Shown: positions 1 through 9,344 of the stretch, one piece after another
Numbering within the stretch: the first letter of the stretch is position 1
Layout of the letters: each line of letters starts with the position of its first letter
Origin: Novosphingobium sp. SG751A
Lineage (GTDB): Bacteria > Pseudomonadota > Alphaproteobacteria > Sphingomonadales > Sphingomonadaceae
Reading direction: 5' to 3'
Assembly: GCF_013149295.1 (NCBI RefSeq)
Contig: NZ_JABGCB010000001.1
Location: 310,001-374,000, forward strand
DNA: 64,000 nt
Notes under the pieces: generated by a model
Told to the model about the DNA's origin: nothing
What the model saw: only the letters and a program-made list of their open reading frames with translations
Database searches by the model: none
Position numbers and translations under genes: made by a program

Positions 1-666
1 GGCCAGATGAAACCCGCCCAGCCCTTTAACCGCCACAATCGCCCCGCCGCGCAGCAATTTCACGGCGGCGGCGATGGGCTCTCCTTCGGCCCCCTCGATC
101 CACAAGCGCGGCCCGCAAGCGGCGCAGGCGATCGGCTGGGCATGAAAGCGCCGGTCCGCCGGGTCGCCATATTGCTCTGCGCAATCCGCGCACATCGGGA
201 AATCACCCATGCTGGTCTGCGCCCGGTCCCACGGAATGGCGCGAGCGATGGTCAGGCGCGGGCCGCAATGGGTGCAATTAGTGAAAGCATACTTATGCCG
301 CCGCTCACCCGGATCGCGGATTTCGGCCAGGCAGGCCGGGCAGGTGGCCGCATCGGGCGGGATGGCGGTGGTGGTGGCGCCCTGCCCGCTCTCGACAATT
401 TTGAATGCGCCCCAGCCTTGCCCATTGGGCCCATCGCAGACTTCGACCCCGGCCACGCGGGCCAAGGGGGGAGCTTCATCCCGGATGCGCCGGGCCAGTT
501 CGTCAAGCTCCGCCTCATCGCCCCATGCCGCGATGCGCACGCCCTGGCCATCGTTCGACACCTCGCCCGTCAGGCCCAATTCGCGCGCCAGACGCCAGAC
601 GAAGGGGCGAAAGCCCACACCCTGCACCGTCCCGCGCACACGGATGCTGCGCCCTTTGGCCGACAT
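1..666 (-). CDS. hypF: Carbamoyltransferase HypF, N-terminal 222 residues (cut by window edge)
   Basis: HypF makes the cyanide ligands of the [NiFe] active site from carbamoyl phosphate and passes the carbamoyl group to HypE. The frame is open from an ATG at 666 to the window edge. Residues 6-90 form the acylphosphatase domain with the GTVQGVGFR motif (Arg20) and Asn38. Two HypF zinc-finger units follow, with CxxC pairs CPAC/CTHC and CADC/CAAC, and the start of the YrdC-like domain is visible at about residue 200. Full HypF is about 750 residues, so roughly two thirds lies outside. Its ATG shares one base with the hupV stop (TGATG). Placing hypF last, after the H2-sensor genes, is unlike the common hypABFCDE order. 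The family call is secure. Confidence 0.95.
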   Translation of the reverse strand, partial: MSAKGRSIRVRGTVQGVGFRPFVWRLARELGLTGEVSNDGQGVRIAAWGDEAELDELARRIRDEAPPLARVAGVEVCDGPNGQGWGAFKIVESGQGATTTAIPPDAATCPACLAEIRDPGERRHKYAFTNCTHCGPRLTIARAIPWDRAQTSMGDFPMCADCAEQYGDPADRRFHAQPIACAACGPRLWIEGAEGEPIAAAVKLLRGGAIVAVKGLGGFHLA

Positions 667-2135
667 CAATGCACCGTGCAGACCATGCAGGGATCGAAGC
701 TGCGCACGATATGCTGGACCGAAACCGGCTCGGTCTCGCCGGGGCGGATGGGTGCGCCGACAAGCGCCTGCTCCAGCGGACCGGGGATGCCGTTGCTGTC
801 TCTGGGCGAGAAGTTCCACGTTGTCGGCGCAATGATCTGATAATGGCTGATCCGCCCGCCATCCAGCCGCAGCCAGTGGCCCAGACTGCCCCGCGCCGCC
901 TCGGTCAGGCCCATGGCATCGCCCGTGTCCAGACGCGGGCGCGTGTCCTGAAAGGGCGAGGCCGGGTCGATGACGGCGATCCAATGCTCCATGGCCATCA
1001 CCACCAGCGCGACCTCGATGATGCGCGCCACCACGCGGGCCTCAACGCTGGCACCATCGCGCGCGACATAATCGCGCAGCAGCGGATGGCCCGCCACCAA
1101 TTGCCGCGAGAGCGCGCCCACCTCGGCGACATTTCCGCCAAGGCGCGGGGCCTTGCACCAGCTATAGGCATCCGGGTTGCTCATGTCGGGCACAGGGGCG
1201 GCATGGCGCGGCGCGCCGCCATGCCCGGCATACCAGGCGTGTGAAACATCCTCGGTGATCGCGCCGATAGGCAATGGCCCCGCAGCCCCGATCCCGGCAT
1301 CGAACATCCCGCGCGGAAACAGCGGTCCGTCCCCGCCGGCATAGGCGCCAAAGGCGATATGGCGCAGGCGCGTCACCCCAGCGCGGGCGAGATCAAGCCT
1401 TTGCGCAATCTTCAGGAAATGAGCAAAATCGCCCCCATTCCCCTGCGCAAAGGCATAAAGCGCATCGCGGCTGGAAATCGCGGCCACCGCCTCCAGCGGC
1501 GCGTCGAACAGGACATTTTCGCAAAAGCTGCGAAAGCCCGCCAGCATCAGCCGCAGCCGGGCCTGTTCGGCCCGCGTGATGGCCCGCGTCGATCCGCCCG
1601 GCTGGATGGAGAGCGTATGGGGCCATTTGCCCGCCAGCACGCCCATCATGTTCATCAACCCGGCCCGCGCAGGCAGCATCTGGGTTGCCGCGCTGCCCTT
1701 CAGGGCGGTGAAACGGTCCGCCGCTGCCTGATGCCATGGCTCGCCCGCATAGGCGGCGCGGGCGAAATCGGGCATGAAGAACAGATAGAAATGGGTGATA
1801 TGATCCGCGATATTTTCCACCGCATGGACCAGATTGATCGCATGTTGGCCATTGGCAGGGGGCAAGCGCCGCTCCAGCCCGGCGGGGCGCACCCCGGCCA
1901 GCGCGCGAGCCGCCGCCACGCTTTGCGAGACCGAACAGATGCCGCAGATGCGCGGGGCATAGGTAAGCGCATCGGCGGCAGGGCGCCCCACCAGCATCGC
2001 CTCAAACCCGCGATAGAGCGGCGAGGTGACGCGCGCGTCCTCGACATGATCGCCCGCCAAATCGAGCCGCACCTCAAGATCGCCCTCCACCCGGTTGAAC
2101 GGGCCAAGGATCAGGCGCGATGGTTTGTCGGTCAT
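666..2135 (-). CDS. hupV: Regulatory (H2-sensing) [NiFe] hydrogenase large subunit HupV/HoxC
   Basis: Large subunit, 489 residues, of the cytoplasmic hydrogenase that senses H2 instead of supplying energy (group 2b, HupUV/HoxBC). The nickel ligands are the L1 motif RICGICSVSQ (Cys64, Cys67) and the L2 motif DPCMVCTVH (Cys483, Cys486). The protein stops directly at that last histidine. Catalytic large subunits carry a C-terminal extension removed by a HupD-type protease, while sensor hydrogenases lack it, so this settles the class. The start is the ATG at 2135, which overlaps the hupU stop by 4 bases (ATGA). A longer reading frame exists upstream but runs into hupU. It should act with HupU, HoxJ and HoxA. 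Confidence 0.95.
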   Translation of the reverse strand: MTDKPSRLILGPFNRVEGDLEVRLDLAGDHVEDARVTSPLYRGFEAMLVGRPAADALTYAPRICGICSVSQSVAAARALAGVRPAGLERRLPPANGQHAINLVHAVENIADHITHFYLFFMPDFARAAYAGEPWHQAAADRFTALKGSAATQMLPARAGLMNMMGVLAGKWPHTLSIQPGGSTRAITRAEQARLRLMLAGFRSFCENVLFDAPLEAVAAISSRDALYAFAQGNGGDFAHFLKIAQRLDLARAGVTRLRHIAFGAYAGGDGPLFPRGMFDAGIGAAGPLPIGAITEDVSHAWYAGHGGAPRHAAPVPDMSNPDAYSWCKAPRLGGNVAEVGALSRQLVAGHPLLRDYVARDGASVEARVVARIIEVALVVMAMEHWIAVIDPASPFQDTRPRLDTGDAMGLTEAARGSLGHWLRLDGGRISHYQIIAPTTWNFSPRDSNGIPGPLEQALVGAPIRPGETEPVSVQHIVRSFDPCMVCTVH

Positions 2136-3160
2136 GCGCCCTCCTTGCGCCGGTCGCGCGGCAGGATGGCGGGGGTGGGCCTTGCGGCATTCTCTTTTAA
2201 CCGGCGCGGCGTGGCGGCCTTGGACAGGCTGGCCAGCGCTACGAACCACGCCTTGGGCATATCGGTGGGCAGGCCGATGGGGATGCCGCTGATCTTGGGT
2301 GTGGTGGAGAAACTGTGGCCCGGATCTTCAAACCCCGGCGCGGTGCAGTTGATGCAAGGGTAGCCCCCCGAAAGGCACGATCCCGACCCGTTCCACGCCC
2401 GCGTGTTGCAATCGGCGCGCGCCTGCGTGCCCTTGCAACCAAGGTTTTCCATCATGCAGCCAAGATCGCCCAGTTCCTCGGCGCTGGCCTTGAATTCATA
2501 ATATTCATTACGGGCGCAGCCGTGGTGAACAAGGCTGGCGGTATAGGCCAAGGGGCGCTCCCATTCGTCAAGATCGGCGGCGGACAAGGTGCCGTCCGCC
2601 AGTTGCAGGATCGTATCGACAAACCAGCCCGGATGGATCGGGCAACCGGCGATATTGATGACCGGCAATCCGCCCCTTGCGCGAAACCCCGCGCCCAGCA
2701 ACCCGCCCGCCCGCGTGCCGTTATAGGCAAGGCCGCCCGCCTCCACCGCATTGCCGCCGCCCGCCGTGATCCCGCCAAACGCCGCGCAGGAGCCAACCGC
2801 TATAATATGGGTCGCATGGGCGGCAATCGCGCCGATCATGTCGCGCATCGGCCGCCCGGTGCCCGCCATCAGGTGAAAGCCGCCGGTGCCGTTCGGGCCG
2901 TGGATGACCGATCCTTCGAGGCAGAGAATATCGACCGGCTGTGTCCCGTCCGCGGCGGAATCCAATATCGCGCGCGCCTCCGCCCCGGTCGCCTCGGAGA
3001 GCGAGGGGTGCCACAAGACCTCGACATGGGCGGCGCGCAGGGCCGAGATCAGGTCCGGCTCCTGCTGGCCCAGCAAGGAGAGCGTGCAGCCCCCGCAGCC
3101 CCCCGACTGCAGCCAGATCAGGCGCAGCGGGCGTTGCGCGGTGCCGGAGGGATAGGTCAT
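2132..3160 (-). CDS. hupU: Regulatory [NiFe] hydrogenase small subunit HupU/HoxB
   Basis: Iron-sulfur small subunit, 342 residues, of the H2-sensing hydrogenase. The N-terminus (MTYPSGTAQRPL) has no Tat signal, unlike HupS, so the protein should stay in the cytoplasm. The proximal-cluster motif is GCGGCTLSLL, the ordinary CxxC form without the extra cysteines of oxygen-tolerant enzymes, followed by GSCAAFGG, AGCPIHP and C-terminal cluster cysteines in LGCKGTQARADCN and GGYPCINCTAPGF. There is no C-terminal membrane anchor. ATGA overlaps at both ends link it to hoxJ and hupV, so sensor subunits and partner kinase should be made together. Confidence 0.94.
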   Translation of the reverse strand: MTYPSGTAQRPLRLIWLQSGGCGGCTLSLLGQQEPDLISALRAAHVEVLWHPSLSEATGAEARAILDSAADGTQPVDILCLEGSVIHGPNGTGGFHLMAGTGRPMRDMIGAIAAHATHIIAVGSCAAFGGITAGGGNAVEAGGLAYNGTRAGGLLGAGFRARGGLPVINIAGCPIHPGWFVDTILQLADGTLSAADLDEWERPLAYTASLVHHGCARNEYYEFKASAEELGDLGCMMENLGCKGTQARADCNTRAWNGSGSCLSGGYPCINCTAPGFEDPGHSFSTTPKISGIPIGLPTDMPKAWFVALASLSKAATPRRLKENAARPTPAILPRDRRKEGA

Positions 3161-4212
3161 TCCTCGCCTCCTTCCGGCCCGGACAGGGGCAGGCGCAGTG
3201 TGAACACCGCCCCGCCGCCGGGCGCATCGGCATAGTCCAGCGATCCGCCCAATTTGCCCGCCATCGTATAAGAGACATAGAGGCCCAGCCCTGTGCCCGC
3301 GCCAATGGGCTTAGTGGTGAAGAAGGGTTCGAAGATCTTGTCCTGATGATCGCGCGCCACGCCCGGCCCATTGTCGGCCACGGACAGGGCAATCGTATCG
3401 CCATCCTGCGCGGCGGAAATACGGATCGCCCCGCCATCGCGGTCCCTCAGCGCATCAGCGGCATTTTGCACCAGATTGACGAGGATCTGGTGCAACTGTC
3501 CTTTGCGGCTGGAGATCTCCAGCCTTTCGGGCAGGGCGCAATCCAATTCGGGCGGATCGCGCAGCGCCTTCAAGACCCAATCCGCCGCCGTATGCACCAG
3601 CCGGACAAGGTTGAAACTCTCCAGCGGCTCGCGCTGGCTGGCGGAGAAGCGGCGCAGATCCTGCACAATGTCGCGCACCCGTTCGGCCCCCTCCAGCGTG
3701 CCATCGACCAGCGGACCGATGTCGGAGAGCACGCGGTCGATCTTGAGCTTCTCACGCAAGGCGGCAAGGTCTGCCCCGCCCCGCCCGGCATCAATCGCGG
3801 CCAGATATTGCGTAATCGCCCCTCCATAGCGTTTGAGGGCATACATATTGCCAAAAACAAAGCTGATCGGATTGTTCAGCTCATGCGCCACGCCCGCCAC
3901 CAGACGGCCAAGCGCGGCCATCTTCTCGCTGGTCAGCAATTGCTGCTGGGTCTGGCGCAATTTGCGATGCGCCGTGTCCAGTTCGGCCAGCGTGCGTTCG
4001 AGCGCGATATTGCGCTCCTCCAGCGCGGTCTGGCTGGCGACAAGGTCGGCATAGACATCATCCATCTTGCGGATGACATCGATCCACATATCCTCGCCAT
4101 TCATGCCCAGATCCGCGAGCGCGGAAAATTCCGGCATGGGGTCATGAGGGCAATCGACATGGGACGGATCGAACCGCCCATCAAACCTGTCAAAACCGCC
4201 CGCCGCCATCAT
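3157..4212 (-). CDS. hoxJ: Sensor histidine kinase HoxJ/HupT
   Basis: Kinase partner of the H2-sensing hydrogenase, 351 residues. The N-terminal region (about residues 35-60, DMWIDVIRKMDDVYADL) resembles HupT-type input regions, and residues 60-95 form a coiled coil. The H-box GVAHELNNP has His110, followed by the N-box (LVNLVQNAADAL), G1 (VADNGPGV) and G2 (GAGTGLGLYVSY), all intact. There are no membrane segments, so it is soluble like its sensor. In known HupT/HoxJ systems the kinase phosphorylates the NtrC-type regulator without H2, and the non-phosphorylated regulator is the active form. That mode is inferred here. Starts MM at 4212, overlapping the hoxA stop by 4 bases. Confidence 0.93.
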   Translation of the reverse strand: MMAAGGFDRFDGRFDPSHVDCPHDPMPEFSALADLGMNGEDMWIDVIRKMDDVYADLVASQTALEERNIALERTLAELDTAHRKLRQTQQQLLTSEKMAALGRLVAGVAHELNNPISFVFGNMYALKRYGGAITQYLAAIDAGRGGADLAALREKLKIDRVLSDIGPLVDGTLEGAERVRDIVQDLRRFSASQREPLESFNLVRLVHTAADWVLKALRDPPELDCALPERLEISSRKGQLHQILVNLVQNAADALRDRDGGAIRISAAQDGDTIALSVADNGPGVARDHQDKIFEPFFTTKPIGAGTGLGLYVSYTMAGKLGGSLDYADAPGGGAVFTLRLPLSGPEGGEE

Positions 4213-5699
4213 CGCCCCGCCACCCCACGCAACGGGTGGACATTTTCCAGCCCATAGCGTTCCAATTTCGCCCGCAGGCCCACGCGCGAGAGGCCCAATT
4301 CGCGCGCCGCCTGCGATTTGTTCCAGCGGTGGCGGATCAGCGTTTCGCGGATGATCCGCGCCTCCATCGCGCCGACCCGTTCTTTCAGATCGCCGGTCAG
4401 GTCGCCCAGATCGGGCACGGTTTCAGCCTGCGCCGTGGCCGCGCGCGCGGCGGGCGCGGCAATATGAGGCGACAGCACGTCCACCCCCAGCCAGCGCCCC
4501 TCCACCCCGCGCACCAGCATGCGCTGGATCTCGTTCTGCAACTCGCGCACATTGCCCGGCCAGCCATAGGCCGACAGGCGCGCCATCGCCTCGTCCGAAA
4601 CGCCCTGCACGCGCTTGCCCATGCTGCCCATCGCGCGGTCAAGCAAGGTCTGCACCAGCACCGGCAGATCGCCGGGGCGGTCCTTCAGATCGGGCAGGCG
4701 CACGATCATGCCCGCCAGCCGATAGAACAGATCGGCGCGGAACCGGCCCTCGCGCACTTCTTCCTCCAGATCGCGGTTAGTCGCGGCGATGATACGCACA
4801 TCGACCTTGCGCGTGCGGCCATGGCCGAGCGGGCGGATCTCGCCCTCCTGAAGCACGCGCAGCAATTTGACCTGAAAGGCGGAGCTGACCTCGCCGATCT
4901 CATCAAGAAACACCGTGCCACCATCGGCGCGCTCGAACAGGCCGGTGTGGTCGTCGATGGCACCGGTGAAGGCGCCCTTTTTATGGCCGAACAATTCGCT
5001 TTCCAGCAATTCATCGGGCAAGGCGCCGCAATTCTCCACCACGAAAGCCTTGTTCCAGCGCAGCGAGCCATAGTGCAAGGCCCGCGCCGCCAGTTCCTTG
5101 CCCGTGCCCGACGATCCGATCAGCAGCACCGGCACATCAAAAGGCGCCACCTGCGCCAGGGCGCCGCAGACATCATCCATCGGGCTGCCATGGCTGCGCA
5201 CGATGCCATCGTTGAAATCATAGGCGCGGCGCACCTGCGCCTTGCGCTTATCCACCACGGCGGCGGCGGCCTTGGGGGCCATGCGCAGCTCCACCGCCAG
5301 CAGTTCATTCTCGCGCTGAAGCTGAAACAGGCGGCAGGCCGAATGCAGCGTCAAGAGCAGGTGATCGGGGTGCCATGGCTTGGTGACATATTGGAAGATG
5401 CCCGCCTGATTGATGCCGTCGATAATGTCATGCGCATCGGCATAGCCGGAAATAATCATGCGGATCACATCGGGCCAGCGCTCCTTCACCAACGTCAGGA
5501 ATTCAACCCCGCTGCGCTCCGGCATCCGCTGGTCGCACAGGATCACCTGCACCCAATGCCGGCCCAACATCTCCTCGGCCTCACGCGTCGAGGAGGCCGT
5601 CAGGATCTCGAACTCATCCTCCAGAATGCGGCGCAGGGATTCAAGGCTGCGGATCTCGTCATCGACGATCAGGATGGTGGGCAGGGCCGATTGCGTCAT
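4209..5699 (-). CDS. hoxA: NtrC-family hydrogenase regulator HoxA/HupR
   Basis: Response regulator and sigma-54 activator, 496 residues. The receiver domain (1-125) has the acidic pair Asp13/Asp14, phospho-acceptor Asp56 and Lys107. The AAA+ domain has Walker A GSSGTGKE (Lys201), an intact GAFTGA loop (242-247) and Walker [10 protein letters not shown] (262-270). A Fis-type helix-turn-helix lies near the C-terminus ([16 protein letters not shown]). The intact GAFTGA loop means it can work with sigma-54, which fits the -24/-12 promoters before hupS and hupD. Start: ATG 5699, with GAGAG upstream; a TTG at 5717 is possible. It follows hypE after 11 bases and couples to hoxJ by ATGA. Confidence 0.94.
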   Translation of the reverse strand: MTQSALPTILIVDDEIRSLESLRRILEDEFEILTASSTREAEEMLGRHWVQVILCDQRMPERSGVEFLTLVKERWPDVIRMIISGYADAHDIIDGINQAGIFQYVTKPWHPDHLLLTLHSACRLFQLQRENELLAVELRMAPKAAAAVVDKRKAQVRRAYDFNDGIVRSHGSPMDDVCGALAQVAPFDVPVLLIGSSGTGKELAARALHYGSLRWNKAFVVENCGALPDELLESELFGHKKGAFTGAIDDHTGLFERADGGTVFLDEIGEVSSAFQVKLLRVLQEGEIRPLGHGRTRKVDVRIIAATNRDLEEEVREGRFRADLFYRLAGMIVRLPDLKDRPGDLPVLVQTLLDRAMGSMGKRVQGVSDEAMARLSAYGWPGNVRELQNEIQRMLVRGVEGRWLGVDVLSPHIAAPAARAATAQAETVPDLGDLTGDLKERVGAMEARIIRETLIRHRWNKSQAARELGLSRVGLRAKLERYGLENVHPLRGVAGR

Positions 5700-5710
5700 A
5701 AACCAGCTCT

Positions 5711-6748
5711 CTAGCAAATTCTGGGCAATTGCTCACCCGCCAACCAGTCCACCACGCGCATCCCGCCAATCAGCGTTTCCATCCGCAGCAATCCGGGCGT
5801 GCCGGGCGCAGCATGAGCGCCCACCGTGCCGATTTGCGCCGCATCGCGCCCTTCGGGATGGGCGCGCATAACGGACAAAACCGCCTCGGCCTGATCCTGC
5901 GGACAGATACAGATCAGCTTGCCCTCATTGGCGATGTGGATCGGGTCCAGCCCCAGCAATTCGCAGGCCCCCGCCACTTCGGGCCGAACCGGGATCGCTG
6001 CCTCTTTCAGAACCATGCTTACCCCCGCCGCCTCGGCCAGTTCGTTGAGCGTGGCCGAAAGCCCGCCCCGCGTGGGGTCGCGCAGGCAGGCGATGGAGGG
6101 CGCCGCCGCCAGCATATCGCCCACCATCCGATGCAGCGCCGCACTGTCGCTCTCAATCGTCGTGCCAAAGGCCAACCCCTGCCGCCGGCTCAAAATCGCC
6201 ACGCCATGGTCGCCCAGCGTGCCCGACAGCAGGATCGCCATGCCCGGCGCGATGCGTTCGGGCGCGATTTCGACGCCTTCGGGGATGATGCCGATGCCGG
6301 TTGTGGTGATGAACAGACCGTCGGCGGCCCCGCGCTCAACCACCTTGGTGTCGCCTGTGACGATGGGCACGCCCGCCTTGCGCGCCGCCGCGCCCATGCT
6401 GGCGGCAATACGGTCCAGCGTTTCAAGCGGCAGCCCCTCCTCGATGATGAAAGCAGCCGACAGCGCCACCGGCACCGCGCCGCCCATGGCCACATCATTG
6501 ATCGTACCATGCACGGCCAGCGAGCCGATATCCCCGCCGGGAAATTCCAGCGGGCTGATGACATGGGCATCCGTGCTCATCACAATGCGGCCATGGGGCA
6601 GGTTTAGCCGGGCCGCGTCATGGCCCTGATCGAGGATGGGATTGGCGAAATGGCGGGCGAAGATCTCGCGGATCAGTCGCGTGGTGGCCATGCCGCCCCC
6701 GCCATGGGCCATTTCGACGGCGGCTCCGGGGCGCAGGATGCCGCTCAT
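5711..6748 (-). CDS. hypE: Hydrogenase maturation protein HypE
   Basis: HypE (345 residues) receives the carbamoyl group from HypF on its C-terminal cysteine and dehydrates it to a thiocyanate, the source of the CN ligands. The C-terminus is PRIC, so the acceptor Cys345 is present. The AIR-synthase/PurM-type ATP-binding fold is recognisable (STDAHVISPLEFPGGDIG, RDPTRGGLSATLNEL). Start: ATG 6748, whose ATGA overlaps the hypD stop. A longer frame reaches 6919, but those 57 residues lie antisense-like within hypD and are not HypE. It is the last of the hypABCDE block before the regulator genes. Confidence 0.96.
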   Translation of the reverse strand: MSGILRPGAAVEMAHGGGGMATTRLIREIFARHFANPILDQGHDAARLNLPHGRIVMSTDAHVISPLEFPGGDIGSLAVHGTINDVAMGGAVPVALSAAFIIEEGLPLETLDRIAASMGAAARKAGVPIVTGDTKVVERGAADGLFITTTGIGIIPEGVEIAPERIAPGMAILLSGTLGDHGVAILSRRQGLAFGTTIESDSAALHRMVGDMLAAAPSIACLRDPTRGGLSATLNELAEAAGVSMVLKEAAIPVRPEVAGACELLGLDPIHIANEGKLICICPQDQAEAVLSVMRAHPEGRDAAQIGTVGAHAAPGTPGLLRMETLIGGMRVVDWLAGEQLPRIC

Positions 6749-7872
6749 TGCGCAGCCTCCATTTCCGCCATCGTTTCGGCGCGGCGATAGGTGTAATAGG
6801 CCGCGCAGGAGCCTTCGGAGGAAACCATACAGGCCCCCATCGGCGTTTCGGGCGTGCAGGCCTTGCCGAACAATTTGCAATCCTTGGGGCTTTTTACGCC
6901 GCGCAGGATGGCGGGGCATTCGCAGCTTTTTACCTCACGGCTCTGCTTCTCGCTGATGGCGAAACGCGCCTCGGCGTCGAAATCGGCCAATTCGGGCCGG
7001 ATCGCGCGGGCACTGTCGGGCACGCTGCCCAAACCGCGCCACTCGAACGTATCGCGCAGGGCAAAGACCTTCTCGATCACCCCTTGCGCCTTGGTGTTGC
7101 CCGCATCCGTCACAACGCGCGAATATTGGTTCTCGACCTCACACCGCCCCTCATTCACCTGACGGATCAGCATCAGCACCGATTGCAGCACATCGAGCGG
7201 CTCAAACCCGGCGATCACCAGCGGCCGCCCATAATGCGCCACCAAGGGGCGATAGGCCGCAGCGCCAATCACCGTCGAAACATGGCTCGGCCCAAGGAAA
7301 CCATCCAGCGCGATACCCGGCGCGGCCAGCACATGCTCCATCGCGGGCGGGGTCAGCACATGGTTGCAGAACACGCTGAAATTGGTCAGCCCCTGCGCCC
7401 GCGCAGTCAGGATGGCCATGCCGGTGGCGGGCGTGGTGGTTTCAAAACCAATCCCCATAAACACCACCTGCCGATCCGGATTGTCCCGCGCCAGCGCCAG
7501 CGCATCGAGCGGCGAATAGACCATGCGAATATCGGCCCCCGCGCCCCGCGCCGTCAGCATCGATCGCCGCCCGCTGCCCGGCACGCGCATCATGTCGCCA
7601 TAAGTGGCCAGAATGACGCCATGCCGCTCGGCCAGTTCGAGCGCATCGTCCAGGCGCCGCATCGGCAGCACGCAGACGGGGCACCCCGGCCCATGCACAA
7701 AGCGCACATTGGAAGGCACGAGATCCTGCACCCCATAGCGGAAGATCGCATGGGTATGCCCGCCGCAGAACTCCATGAAAGCATAGGAGCGCGCCGGATC
7801 GACCTCGCGCGCAATCGCCGTGGCAAGGCTTTGCGCCAGCGCCGGATCGCGAAATTCGGAGACATATTTCAT
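6745..7872 (-). CDS. hypD: Hydrogenase maturation protein HypD
   Basis: HypD (375 residues) forms with HypC the scaffold on which Fe(CN)2CO is assembled. Conserved cysteines are visible: Cys36 in EFCGGHTHAIF, Cys64 and Cys67 in GPGCPVC, and a C-terminal [4Fe-4S]-binding group (KSCECPAILRG, DCKLFGKAC, GACMVSSEGSC). Length is normal. Start: ATG 7872, overlapping the hypC stop by 4 bases; five extra upstream residues are possible but would lose this coupling. Confidence 0.96.
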   Translation of the reverse strand: MKYVSEFRDPALAQSLATAIAREVDPARSYAFMEFCGGHTHAIFRYGVQDLVPSNVRFVHGPGCPVCVLPMRRLDDALELAERHGVILATYGDMMRVPGSGRRSMLTARGAGADIRMVYSPLDALALARDNPDRQVVFMGIGFETTTPATGMAILTARAQGLTNFSVFCNHVLTPPAMEHVLAAPGIALDGFLGPSHVSTVIGAAAYRPLVAHYGRPLVIAGFEPLDVLQSVLMLIRQVNEGRCEVENQYSRVVTDAGNTKAQGVIEKVFALRDTFEWRGLGSVPDSARAIRPELADFDAEARFAISEKQSREVKSCECPAILRGVKSPKDCKLFGKACTPETPMGACMVSSEGSCAAYYTYRRAETMAEMEAAQ

Positions 7873-8111
7873 GCGCCCGCCCCCCATTCTTCCTCGACCA
7901 GTCCGGCCTCGGCCATCATTTTCAGCGTGGCCTCGGCTTCCTCCGGGCTGATCTTGTGCAGCGCATAGCCAACATGGAGCAGCACATAATCGCCCAGCGC
8001 CGCATCATCGACCAGCGCGACCGAAACGATGCGCGTCACACCTCCGGCGCTGACCGTGGCCATGCCATCGGGCAGGATTTCCACCACCTGCGCGGGGATC
8101 GCAAGGCACAT
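7869..8111 (-). CDS. hypC: Hydrogenase maturation chaperone HypC
   Basis: Small chaperone (80 residues) that carries the Fe(CN)2CO unit with HypD and delivers it to the large-subunit precursor. It begins MCLAIPAQ with the essential Cys2 and has the conserved His46 in LLHVGYAL. Four bases separate it from the hypB stop. The paralogue HupF (12054-12365) starts MCVGLPMR and presumably serves the export-type HupL. Confidence 0.96.
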   Translation of the reverse strand: MCLAIPAQVVEILPDGMATVSAGGVTRIVSVALVDDAALGDYVLLHVGYALHKISPEEAEATLKMMAEAGLVEEEWGAGA

Positions 8112-8115
8112 GCGA

Positions 8116-9003
8116 TCAGCCCTCCACCACAGGGCGCGAGGCCAGAGCCATCGCCCGCGCGGCCCGCAGCCAGTCGAGCCACTGCCCCATCCCCTCGCCG
8201 CTGCGTGCGGAAACGCGGATCAGGCGGACGCGCGGATTGACGCGGCGGGCGTTGGCCATCGCAAGGTCAATGTCGAAATCCAGATGCGGCAAAAGATCGA
8301 CCTTGTTGACCAGCACCAGATCGGCGCTGGCGAACATATCGGGATATTTGAGCGGCTTGTCCTCGCCCTCGGTCACCGACAGGATCGCCACCCGCGCGCC
8401 CTCGCCCAGATCAAAGGCGGCGGGACACACCAGATTGCCGACATTCTCGATGAACAGCACGCTGCCCTGCGCGGGCGAAAGGTGATCCACCGCATGGCCC
8501 ACCATATGGCCGTCGAGATGGCATCCCTTGCCGGTGTTGATCTGGATCGCGGGAGCGCCGGTGGCGCGGATGCGGTCGGCGTCGGCGCTGGTCTGCTGAT
8601 CGCCCTCGATCACGGCCACGGGAAATTCGCCCGCGATCTCGCTGAGCGTGCGGCACAGCAAGGTGGTCTTGCCCGATCCGGGCGAAGACACCAGATTGAG
8701 CGCCAGAATGCCCGCCGCCGTAAAGCGATCCCGGTTGGCGGCGGCATAGCGGGCGTTCTTGCCCATAATGTCGGCCTCCAACTGGATCAGACGGGTCTGA
8801 CTCATGCCCGGAACGGAAACGCCCGCCGGGCCGTGGCCATAGTGCAGATCCTCACCATGATGGTGGTGGTCATGCTCATGATCGTGGTGATGGTGATGAT
8901 GATGATGATGATGATCATGGTCATGCTCATGGTCGTGCCCGTGATGATGATGCCCGCCTTCCAGCTTGGCCCCGCCGTCGCTGCATCCGCAAACCGTGCA
9001 CAT
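8116..9003 (-). CDS. hypB: Nickel-inserting GTPase HypB with polyhistidine stretch
   Basis: HypB (295 residues) inserts nickel with HypA and uses GTP. It begins MCTVCGC, the N-terminal CxxCGC nickel site. Residues about 18-60 contain around two dozen histidines, including a run of ten, mixed with Asp/Glu. Such regions bind several Ni ions and can store nickel (rhizobial HypB is the known case). The SIMIBI GTPase domain follows with P-loop [17 protein letters not shown], and NKVDLL as the base-recognition motif. The ATG at 9003 overlaps the hypA stop by one base; a longer frame upstream lies inside hypA. The histidine run shows on the DNA as a near-tandem ATG/CAT tract at about 8,870-8,950. 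Confidence 0.96.
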   Translation of the reverse strand: MCTVCGCSDGGAKLEGGHHHHGHDHEHDHDHHHHHHHHHHDHEHDHHHHGEDLHYGHGPAGVSVPGMSQTRLIQLEADIMGKNARYAAANRDRFTAAGILALNLVSSPGSGKTTLLCRTLSEIAGEFPVAVIEGDQQTSADADRIRATGAPAIQINTGKGCHLDGHMVGHAVDHLSPAQGSVLFIENVGNLVCPAAFDLGEGARVAILSVTEGEDKPLKYPDMFASADLVLVNKVDLLPHLDFDIDLAMANARRVNPRVRLIRVSARSGEGMGQWLDWLRAARAMALASRPVVEG

Positions 9004-9344
9004 TACAAAACCTCCAATTCGCGGATGGTCATGTCTTCGCCACCCGTCACCTGCAATTGATAGGACCCGCATTGCGGGCAGGCATCATAGCGCGCGGCAA
9101 TCGCCACATTGGCCGCGCAAGGCATACACCACGCGCGGGCCGCCACATCCTCGATTTCCAGCCGCGCGCCCTCGGCCACGCTTCCGCGCATCACCACATC
9201 GAAACCGAAGCGCAGCGCCTCCGGTTCGACGCCCGAAAGCGCGCCGATGGCCAGTTTAACCCGTTCGACGCGGGCGAAACCGGCGGACCGGGCCTGTTCT
9301 TCCAAAATCTGGCGGATGGATTCGCAAATCGCCATTTCATGCAT
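9003..9344 (-). CDS. hypA: Nickel metallochaperone HypA
   Basis: HypA (113 residues) hands nickel to the large subunit with HypB. It starts MHEMAICES, with the N-terminal Met-His-Glu nickel site intact (His2). The zinc site has two CxxC pairs, CMPC and CPQC. The ATG at 9344 shares a base with the hupK stop (TGATG). A longer frame reaching 9530 is mostly inside hupK and is not HypA-like. Confidence 0.96.
   Translation of the reverse strand: MHEMAICESIRQILEEQARSAGFARVERVKLAIGALSGVEPEALRFGFDVVMRGSVAEGARLEIEDVAARAWCMPCAANVAIAARYDACPQCGSYQLQVTGGEDMTIRELEVL

Noticed and set aside
8860-8960. Tandem-repeat-like ATG/CAT tract that looks like a microsatellite
   Set aside because: It is in frame and encodes the polyhistidine region of HypB.
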